NCBI RefSeq assembly: GCF_947499695.1
Contig: NZ_CANMPQ010000001.1
Span: 186,001 to 250,000, forward strand
DNA length: 64,000 nt
Direction of reading: 5' to 3'
Source: an uncultured Allomuricauda sp.
GTDB taxonomy: Bacteria; Bacteroidota; Bacteroidia; Flavobacteriales; Flavobacteriaceae
Shown: one piece after another, positions 53,773 to 60,123 of the stretch
Layout: each line of letters begins with the position of its first letter
Position numbering within the stretch: the first letter of the stretch is position 1
The notes under the pieces: generated by a model
Told to the model about the DNA's origin: nothing
The model's input: the letters and a program-made list of their open reading frames with translations, nothing else
The model's database searches: none
Program-made: the position numbers and the translations under genes

Positions 53773-54468
53773 ATGATGAACAAATTTAAGATAAGCCTTG
53801 CCCTAATTTTGGCCATTTTATATAGTTGTGAGGATATTTTGGAAGTACCCGATATTTCCAACCAAACGGTTACTGTTTTTGCTCCGTTGGACAATACTGT
53901 GATCAATGGCAACGACGTTAGTTTTAACTGGGATACGGTTGAGGATGCGACTATGTATCGATTTCAATTAGCCGTTCCCAATTTTGAAACTACCCAACAA
54001 TTGGTGCTCGACAGCATATTTGAAGTGGATAGTTTGGGCCGGGTCGATACCCGGATACAACAGACCTTGGTCAACGGCAACTATGCCTGGCGTATCAGGG
54101 CTTTGAACAGCGATTATCAAACGGTATATACTCTCAGTAATTTTCAAGTGGATGGCGATGAAAATCTGGATGTGACTCCTCCCAATACTCCACAATTGGT
54201 TGCTCCGGCAAATGGAGCATCACAAAGTGAAGCGACCGTAAACTTCTCCTGGACTCGGGAAGATGTGCCCGGAACCGCGGAACGTGACAGCATCTTTATC
54301 TATTCCGATGAAAGCTTAGCGACCCTTTCCACCAAGGCATTGGGGGCCAATAAAACTTTTAGCGCCAATTTGGCCTCGGGAACCTTTTATTGGGTGGTTA
54401 AAGCCTATGACGCTGCAGGTAATGAAAGTGATTTGAGCACTACCTTTAACTTTACCATTAGCAATTGA
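53773..54468 (+). CDS. FN3/Ig-like lipoprotein of the T2SS-like operon
   Basis: A 231-residue lipoprotein: the signal ends ILYSC (Cys about residue 18). Two beta-sandwich domains follow, each with FN3-like spacing: VFAPLDNTVINGNDVSFNWD ... YAWRIRALN and LVAPANGASQSEATVNFSW ... FYWVVKAYDAAGNESD. The second resembles the FN3 ending AGNES of the fibre proteins in the adjacent island. It could dock fibres at the outer membrane. Its stop overlaps the TTG start of the next gene by 4 bases. Function is inferred. Confidence 0.6.
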   Translation: MMNKFKISLALILAILYSCEDILEVPDISNQTVTVFAPLDNTVINGNDVSFNWDTVEDATMYRFQLAVPNFETTQQLVLDSIFEVDSLGRVDTRIQQTLVNGNYAWRIRALNSDYQTVYTLSNFQVDGDENLDVTPPNTPQLVAPANGASQSEATVNFSWTREDVPGTAERDSIFIYSDESLATLSTKALGANKTFSANLASGTFYWVVKAYDAAGNESDLSTTFNFTISN

Positions 54469-54932
54469 ACAAAAACACCAAAACATATATACTGCTTGGG
54501 ACTGTGCTGCTTATTTGGGGCATCATAGGCTTTAAGGTGTTCAGTGCTATGTCACCGGAACCGGAAGCGCCTGTTTTGGCTGATAATATAAACTTTAAAC
54601 CTAAAGAACAGGTCAAAAAAGACACTTTCAGCATTTTAGCAGATTATAGAGATCCGTTTTCAGGAACCTTGCCGCTTTCCAAAAAGAAATCCAAATCCAA
54701 AGGAGTTACACAACCGAAGGTACAGTTACCGGACATCGGCTATACCGGACTTGTCTCGGACCAAAACACCAAAAACCATATCTTTTTTGTGACCATTTCT
54801 GGCAACCAATACATCATGCGCAAGGGAAACACCCAAGCCGAGGTTACCTTGGTGAGTGGTTCTTCTAAGAGCATTAGAGTGCGCTATAAGGGCATTGTAA
54901 AGACCATACCCCTTCAAAATGCTACGCAGTAA
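54465..54932 (+). CDS. GspC/PilP-like inner-membrane protein
   Basis: 155 residues, starting at TTG with a 4-base overlap. A transmembrane helix (about 8-27) is followed by a Pro/Glu linker, the DYRDPFSG motif, which is characteristic of GspC/PilP proteins just before their HR domain, and a small beta domain (about 80-150: IGYTGLVSDQNTKNHIFFVTI, EVTLVSGSSKSIRVRYKG). In T2SS/T4P this domain contacts the secretin. The match by motif and topology is good; the sequence is too short and diverged to be certain. Confidence 0.65.
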   Translation: MNKNTKTYILLGTVLLIWGIIGFKVFSAMSPEPEAPVLADNINFKPKEQVKKDTFSILADYRDPFSGTLPLSKKKSKSKGVTQPKVQLPDIGYTGLVSDQNTKNHIFFVTISGNQYIMRKGNTQAEVTLVSGSSKSIRVRYKGIVKTIPLQNATQ

Positions 54933-56181
54933 AAAACTACGCGCAGGCTCACTGCAATTTGTACTGTTCATTGGAGCGGTAATTGCCGTGTTGCTGTTGA
55001 CGTTTGCGTTATTGCACCAAACGCATTCCCTTTTTGACAAAAAAACTTCCAAGACCATTGACCTGATCAAAAGCACAGATTTGGCGCTTTGGCAGGCAAT
55101 GGAACAAAAACTGCGATTGAATGATTCGGTATCCATTGATTTGAAACGAGATGATGGAATCAAAACGACAATCATTAAATCCCATTGGGGCATCTTTGAA
55201 AAATTTGTAGTGGTTTCCCAATTTCAAAAGAACCGATTTACTAAAACCGCCTTGGTGGGAGGGGGAATAGATCAAGATTTTTCCGCACTCTATCTAAAAG
55301 ATAACGACCGTCCCATGATCATTGCAGGTAATGCGAAGATTACAGGAAATGCATATCTGCCCAAACAAGGTATTCGTCCCGGAAGTATTCGAGGGCAGTT
55401 TTACCAGTTCACAAGACCGGTCTACGGCAATATAAAACAGAGTACCAAGACCTTGCCGCCAATTGACTCTGAGTTGCGAACATACATCCAACAAATGCAG
55501 TCCCAAGTTTTTGGTATGTCAGGAAGCAACACAATTCGGTTTTCCAGTAAATTGCAATTGGCCAATTCATTTGAGTCACCCACCCAATATGTCCAAGGAG
55601 ATGTTTTACGATTGTCCGGCTGTAACCTTAGAGGTAACATAGCGGTCCTGGCGACGAATAAAATTATTGTGAGTAAGGATTCCAATCTTCAAGATATACT
55701 GCTTATCGCTCCGGAAATTGAAATAGAGGACAGGTTCAATGGAAGATTACAGGCTATAGCTTCCAATGGAATTGAAGTGGGTAATAGGGTCAATTTGGAA
55801 TATCCATCAGCATTGGTAGTGGACAGGGGAAGCAGACCGAATCATAAGGAGCGAAGGCAGCCCAATATTGAGATTGAATCAGGTACAATATTGAAAGGCA
55901 TTGTTGCCTATTTTGAACGAACTGAGGAGAATCAATTTTTCCCACAAATACTTATCTCAGAGAAAACATCGATTTATGGCGAAGTATTTTGTGAAAAGAA
56001 TCTGGAATTGAAAGGGGACATTTTTGGAAACGTAACCACTAACGCCTTTATGGCAATGGAAAATGGGAGTGTATATCAAAATCATTTGTTCGGAGGCACC
56101 ATAAATACCGAATTTTTGCCCCAACAATACGGGGGCTTAGTATTGAACAAGGAAAAAGCAGTGGCAAAATGGCTCTATTGA
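54919..56181 (+). CDS. GspK-like pseudopilin with large beta-rich (bactofilin-like) domain
   Basis: 420 residues. A basic leader (MLRSKKLRA) is followed by GSLQFVLFIGAVIAVLLLTF, a pilin-type helix without Glu at +5; lack of Glu5 is characteristic of the GspK tip pseudopilin. The rest is long and beta-rich, with turns that recall bactofilin/right-handed beta-helix repeats (AGNAKITGNAYLPKQGI; SIYGEVFCEKNLELKGDIFG; GNVTTNAFMAMENGSVY). It would sit at the tip of the pseudopilus and could bind substrate or surface. It overlaps both neighbouring genes by 13-14 bases. GspK identity is an inference from topology and context. Confidence 0.55.
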   Translation: MLRSKKLRAGSLQFVLFIGAVIAVLLLTFALLHQTHSLFDKKTSKTIDLIKSTDLALWQAMEQKLRLNDSVSIDLKRDDGIKTTIIKSHWGIFEKFVVVSQFQKNRFTKTALVGGGIDQDFSALYLKDNDRPMIIAGNAKITGNAYLPKQGIRPGSIRGQFYQFTRPVYGNIKQSTKTLPPIDSELRTYIQQMQSQVFGMSGSNTIRFSSKLQLANSFESPTQYVQGDVLRLSGCNLRGNIAVLATNKIIVSKDSNLQDILLIAPEIEIEDRFNGRLQAIASNGIEVGNRVNLEYPSALVVDRGSRPNHKERRQPNIEIESGTILKGIVAYFERTEENQFFPQILISEKTSIYGEVFCEKNLELKGDIFGNVTTNAFMAMENGSVYQNHLFGGTINTEFLPQQYGGLVLNKEKAVAKWLY

Positions 56182-56510
56182 AAAAAAGGATAAAAGCATC
56201 GACCTTAATGGAAACCATGGTGGCGACCGTGCTCATTGTGGTCATTTTTATGCTGTCCAGTCTTATTTTGAACAACCTTTTCACCGTCCAGGTTAAAGGA
56301 AACCTTCAACCTTTAAAGACTCATTTGGATGAGGTGGAGTATTTATATTCCAAGGAAAAATTGGTAGTTCCCTATTATGAGGAATGGAATGATTGGAGTA
56401 TCAGCATCGAGAATCAAAACAATGGAACAGTGCTTATTGAAGCCAAAGAACAAATTGGGGATAAAGCACGAACCTTAAAACGAATTATAAATCAAGCCAA
56501 TGGTTCATAA
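56169..56510 (+). CDS. Minor pseudopilin-like protein (GspI type)
   Basis: 113 residues with a pilin-like N-terminus: the leader KKRIKA ends in Ala10 and is followed by STLMETMVATVLIVVIFML, with Glu at +5. A short globular domain follows (about 40-113). Size and the ETMVA sequence fit GspI/PilV-type minor pseudopilins. It overlaps the GspK-like gene by 13 bases and the next pseudopilin by 11. The residue before the predicted cut is Ala, as in the other pseudopilins here. Confidence 0.75.
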   Translation: MALLKKRIKASTLMETMVATVLIVVIFMLSSLILNNLFTVQVKGNLQPLKTHLDEVEYLYSKEKLVVPYYEEWNDWSISIENQNNGTVLIEAKEQIGDKARTLKRIINQANGS

Positions 56511-56958
56511 AAAAGTACATGCATTTACTTTAAGCGAGATGTTGGTTGTTTTGTTGCTTACCATCATCGTCGTGGGTCTAGCTTTTTCCATTTTAGGGTT
56601 GGTACAAAGACAGATGTTCGGCATACAGGAAAATTATGAAGACAAAACAACGGGAAATTTGTTGAGACAAGCATTATGGATAGATTTTAATTCGCATTCG
56701 CAAATTATGTTCTCCCAAAAAACCGGTTCCATACAGTTGAGCAATGAGATGGGGGAGAGATATTATAGTTTCTATGAAGATTATATCATTCGGGATTTGG
56801 ATACATTTTATACGGATTATCAGCTTGGAAAACTTTATTTTGAAGGGGATGAGGTATTTGGAGGGAGTATTGATGCACTTGAATTATCTAAAGACGAAGA
56901 AGACACCAAAAGGATTTTTGTGTACAAAAAAAATACTGCCGCTGATTTTATGAACTGA
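56500..56958 (+). CDS. Minor pseudopilin-like protein (GspJ/GspH type)
   Basis: 152 residues. The leader KKVHA ends in Ala8 and is followed by FTLSEMLVVLLLTIIVVGLAF, a classic pilin helix with Glu at +5. The mature part is a small alpha-beta domain. It is probably the GspJ- or GspH-like minor pseudopilin that forms the tip complex with the I- and K-like proteins. Its stop overlaps the GspF start (TGATG). Confidence 0.78.
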   Translation: MVHKKVHAFTLSEMLVVLLLTIIVVGLAFSILGLVQRQMFGIQENYEDKTTGNLLRQALWIDFNSHSQIMFSQKTGSIQLSNEMGERYYSFYEDYIIRDLDTFYTDYQLGKLYFEGDEVFGGSIDALELSKDEEDTKRIFVYKKNTAADFMN

Positions 56959-58100
56959 TGGGATTTAATCTAGAGAACATATCAACAACAAATGCCCAAA
57001 GTAAGAGTGGGGCGGAAGCAAAAGAAAAGGTTCCATTGCTTGAAAGAGAACTGACTTTTTTGGGTAAATCATTTTCCAATAAAAAAAAGGAAGACTTTTA
57101 TACGGAATTGGCGGTGTTGCTCAAGGCCGGAATCACACTCAAAGAAGCCCTGCAGCTCATTGAAGAAGGCCAAAAGAAGGAACAGCAAAAAGAATTGTTC
57201 AAAAATTTGGGTGAAAGTTTATTGTCTGGATCCAATTTTTCCGAAGCCATAAAAGAAAAAAAAGAGTTTACTGAATATGAATACTACTCCATTAAAATTG
57301 GTGAAGAATCTGGAACTTTGGCGACCATCGCAACGGAATTGGGGTCATTTTTTGCCAAAAAGAATGAGCAACGCAGAAATCTGGTAAATGCGCTTACTTA
57401 TCCTATTATCATTTTGGTAACGGCCATTTTGGTTGTGATTTTTATGCTACGATTGGTGGTTCCCATGTTCCAAGATATTTTTAAACAGAACAATGTGGAG
57501 TTACCTTGGATAACCCGTTTTATTGTGTCCGTATCAGATTTTATAGAAGACTACGGATTGTGGATGCTATTACTTATCATAACAATGCTAATCCTGCGAA
57601 AAGCGCTTTTTGGTCACGACGGATTCAAAAAACGAATGGACTATTTGCTTTTACGAATACCGTATTTGGGGAACTTTATAAAATCTGTGTATTTGGCTCA
57701 ATTCACCAGAGCTATTAGTTTGCTTACCGCTTCAAAGGTTCCCGTTTTAAACAGTATTGAATTGGCGGGAAAAATGATTGAGTTTTATCCCTTAACGGAT
57801 GCTTTAAAATCTGTAACTGGGAAAATAATGCAAGGGGAAAGTTTAAGCAACAGCCTTAAAGGAAATAAAGTTTTTAGCAATAAAATGATTTCCATGGTCA
57901 AAGTAGCAGAAGAAACCAATCAAACCGAGTTCATGTTTGATCGGCTTAATCAACAGTATAGTATTGAAGTGCAACAAAAATCTAAATTATTGAGCACCTT
58001 ATTGGAACCTATGATCATTTTGGTGGTCGGAATATGCGTTGGTGTAATCTTGGTGGCCATGTACTTGCCCATGTTTAAGCTGGGCAGTGTACTTGGGTAG
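56958..58100 (+). CDS. GspF/PilC-type inner-membrane platform protein
   Basis: 380 residues with two repeated T2SSF domains. The first (about 45-165) begins FYTELAVLLKAGITLKEALQLIEEG and ends at a transmembrane helix (about 145-170). The second (about 250-375) begins LAQFTRAISLLTASKVPVLNSIELAG, includes SLSNSLKGNKVFSNKMISMVKVAEETN and ends in a helix VGICVGVILVAMYLPMF. GspF is the polytopic core on which pseudopilin assembly occurs. It is the only GspF in the window, so the minus-strand half operon with GspE depends on this gene. Confidence 0.92.
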   Translation: MGFNLENISTTNAQSKSGAEAKEKVPLLERELTFLGKSFSNKKKEDFYTELAVLLKAGITLKEALQLIEEGQKKEQQKELFKNLGESLLSGSNFSEAIKEKKEFTEYEYYSIKIGEESGTLATIATELGSFFAKKNEQRRNLVNALTYPIIILVTAILVVIFMLRLVVPMFQDIFKQNNVELPWITRFIVSVSDFIEDYGLWMLLLIITMLILRKALFGHDGFKKRMDYLLLRIPYLGNFIKSVYLAQFTRAISLLTASKVPVLNSIELAGKMIEFYPLTDALKSVTGKIMQGESLSNSLKGNKVFSNKMISMVKVAEETNQTEFMFDRLNQQYSIEVQQKSKLLSTLLEPMIILVVGICVGVILVAMYLPMFKLGSVLG

Positions 58101-58103
58101 CAG

Positions 58104-58126
58104 AAAAGCCGGAATTTCTGGCCTTT
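58104..58126. terminator. Possible bidirectional terminator between gspF and the RraA-like gene
   Basis: AAAAGCCGG (58104-58112) and CTGGCCTTT (58118-58126) can form a stem with a short loop between convergent genes, with A/T tracts on both sides. One base is bulged. Confidence 0.45.
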
Positions 58127-58142
58127 AATTTCAATAGAACCC

Positions 58143-58865
58143 TTACTCGCGACGATTTTTCTTCTTCCATTGCTCAAATTCAATTTTTATATCCTCATTT
58201 GTAAGGGGATAAAGACCAATTATTGCTGTACCTCCATTTACTTTTTCCATGACAAATTCTTCATATAGCGTCATTTGGATACATTCTTTGGCTACTTCTT
58301 CGGCTAGGTGAGAGGGCACTACCATGACTCCATCGTCATCGCCAATAATATAATCACCCGGAAATACAGCGACATCGCCACAACCTATTGGTTCATTTAT
58401 GGCGATAGCTTGGTGCAAGGTTAGATTGGTTGGTGCGGATGGACTTTGATGAAAGGAAGGGAAATCTAACTCAGCTATTTCCGCCGAATCCCGAAAACCT
58501 CCATCAGTCACGATTCCACTAGCACCTCGTTTCATGAGTCTGGTTACGAGAATAGAGCCTGCGGAAGCAGCTCTGGAGTCTTTGCGACTATCAATAACCA
58601 ATACATGACCTTTTGGGCATTCCTCTACGGCCATACGTTGAAGGTGCTTGGGGTTTCTAAAGACTTCTATGGGGTTTAAATCTTCTCTAGCGGGAATATA
58701 TCTCAAGGTATATGCTTGCCCTACCATCGTAGTAGTCACTTTTTTTAAGGGACGAACATTTTGAATGAACTGGTTTTTTAACCCTTTTTTAAAGAGACAA
58801 GTGGCTACTGTCGCGGTGCTTACTTTTTTTAGCTGTTCTATTATAGGACTGTTGTCTTTTTCCAT
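58143..58865 (-). CDS. RraA-like protein (HMG/CHA aldolase-like family)
   Basis: 240 residues of the RraA fold. TDGGFRDSAEI holds the conserved Arg-Asp pair that binds substrate and metal in the HMG/CHA aldolases of this family; GDDDGVMVVPSHLAEEV is the second signature. These residues suggest a lyase or isomerase acting on a keto acid rather than the RNase E inhibitor RraA. It lies 23 bases downstream of a Tat-exported TIM-barrel gene and beside alginate genes, so a uronate-derived keto acid is a possible substrate. That is inferred from context. Confidence 0.8.
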   Translation of the reverse strand: MEKDNSPIIEQLKKVSTATVATCLFKKGLKNQFIQNVRPLKKVTTTMVGQAYTLRYIPAREDLNPIEVFRNPKHLQRMAVEECPKGHVLVIDSRKDSRAASAGSILVTRLMKRGASGIVTDGGFRDSAEIAELDFPSFHQSPSAPTNLTLHQAIAINEPIGCGDVAVFPGDYIIGDDDGVMVVPSHLAEEVAKECIQMTLYEEFVMEKVNGGTAIIGLYPLTNEDIKIEFEQWKKKNRRE

Positions 58866-58888
58866 GGGAAGGAGAATAGCGGGTTAAA

Positions 58889-59857
58889 TTAAGGTGCTTG
58901 TCGCCAAGTTTCACGTAAAAAGTTTAAATCATTCTTCATACGTTTGAAAACCTCTTCTTTAGAGATAGTTATTTTTCTGTTTCCGTGTTCGGCACCTCCT
59001 AAATCATATTCAAAATGTAAAGAAACCGGAACGTTGATTTTGTACGTTTTGAGCAACGAAAAGTATTTGTTGAAGTCTACCATACCTTCTCCTAATGGCG
59101 TATTGATGGGTTTCCATTTTTCATTGACTTTTCCCCATTTAAAGTCTTTGATCACAATGGATTTAATGAACGGTTTTATTTGTCTTAAACCAAGTTCCCA
59201 ACTACTTCCTCCTTCAACAACGGCATGCCTGATATCATACTGTACTCCTAAATACTCATTATTAGTAGCTTCCAAAATGGGAGGAAGGTCCCAAATGGGA
59301 GCTCCAACATGATTTCCTGCGTGATTTTGATAACAGCCGATTAATCCCAAATCCCTATTCATCGATTCCAATTCTTTTGCCTGCCGTCCATAAGCTGCTT
59401 GACTTTCCGAGATGGTTTTATCCTTAGGGTATTTTAACCAGCCAGTACGATAATGTGTAAATCCCAGGTTACTGGCCGTTTCTAATACCATCTTATTTGT
59501 TAAGTCTGTTACACCCCAAACATTGGTGGTCATCATTTTGGGTTTCATGCCATTTTTTTTAATGGCCTCTACAGCTTTTGGCAAATCGTCCGCCACTCTT
59601 TCGGGTAAAACATGACCCTTGGGCCTTACCGTTAAATCTAATCCGTCAAACCCTATTTCCGCTGCTGCTGACGCCATTCCTGAATAATCAAGAAATTGTA
59701 AGTGTTTCGAAAATATACTTACTTCGATTTCATTTTTATATTTCGGAGCAGTTGGATAAAGGGTATTCCCGAATCCCATTAATGGAATACTAGCAACGGC
59801 TTTAGTAGATAACTTAGTAAAGCTTCTTCTGGAAATCACTTTTTTAGTTTTTTGCAT
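58889..59857 (-). CDS. Tat-exported sugar-phosphate isomerase/epimerase-like TIM-barrel protein
   Basis: 322 residues. The N-terminus has a twin-arginine motif (SRRSFTKLS) followed by a hydrophobic segment ending around GFGNTLY, so it should be exported folded. The body is a xylose-isomerase-like TIM barrel: GFDGLDLTVRPKGHVLP, YQNHAGNHVGAPIWD, VQYDIRHAVVEGG and VSLHFEYDLGGAEHG, with His/Glu/Asp residues placed to bind a metal. Exact reaction unknown. It is probably transcribed with the RraA-like gene, divergent from the PL7 lyase. Confidence 0.8.
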   Translation of the reverse strand: MQKTKKVISRRSFTKLSTKAVASIPLMGFGNTLYPTAPKYKNEIEVSIFSKHLQFLDYSGMASAAAEIGFDGLDLTVRPKGHVLPERVADDLPKAVEAIKKNGMKPKMMTTNVWGVTDLTNKMVLETASNLGFTHYRTGWLKYPKDKTISESQAAYGRQAKELESMNRDLGLIGCYQNHAGNHVGAPIWDLPPILEATNNEYLGVQYDIRHAVVEGGSSWELGLRQIKPFIKSIVIKDFKWGKVNEKWKPINTPLGEGMVDFNKYFSLLKTYKINVPVSLHFEYDLGGAEHGNRKITISKEEVFKRMKNDLNFLRETWRQAP

Positions 59858-59903
59858 AATCAGGTTCTAATTAATACCGAATAGAGGGAATTATTGTTAA
59901 AAA

Positions 59904-59934
59904 TTTGCTCGTCTTACAAATATATGTATTTTTG
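59904..59934 (+). promoter_or_regulatory. Bacteroidota-type promoter upstream of the PL7 lyase gene
   Basis: TTTG (59904-59907), 19 bases, then TATTTTTG (59927-59934): a full match to the -33/-7 consensus with ideal spacing. The -7 element overlaps the first palindrome of the operator at 59932. The start codon at 60124 leaves a leader of about 180 bases. Confidence 0.65.
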
Positions 59935-59956
59935 GTAAACCAAACTGGTTAACCAA
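59932..59956. promoter_or_regulatory. Double palindrome operator A (GntR/FadR-type)
   Basis: TTGGTAAACCAA (59932-59943) and CTGGTTAACCAA (59945-59956), two palindromes 13 bases apart. The pattern resembles the TTGGT-ACCAA operators of FadR/UxuR/ExuR-like GntR regulators of uronate genes. It overlaps the -7 of the PL7 promoter and is copied at 62636. No regulator gene is in the window. Confidence 0.65.
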
Positions 59957-59983
59957 TTTTAATAAATAAGCTTTTACACCGTT

Positions 59984-60079
59984 ATGGGAATTTCCTTTAC
60001 CAATTACCAGATGCTAAACCACCATAAAGAAAGGTTTGTTTTGAATGTCGAAGAATGCATTGCAACCGTTGAAATTTAA
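59984..60079 (+). CDS. Possible small ORF in the PL7 leader
   Basis: An ATG-initiated frame of 31 codons (starts MGISFTNYQMLNHHKERF) lies in the predicted leader between the promoter and the PL7 gene. No family recognised; it could be a leader peptide, a remnant or chance. Confidence 0.25.
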   Translation: MGISFTNYQMLNHHKERFVLNVEECIATVEI

Positions 60080-60123
60080 CTGAGTACCTAATCACTTTAA
60101 CAATAACCCATACATTAAAGAAT

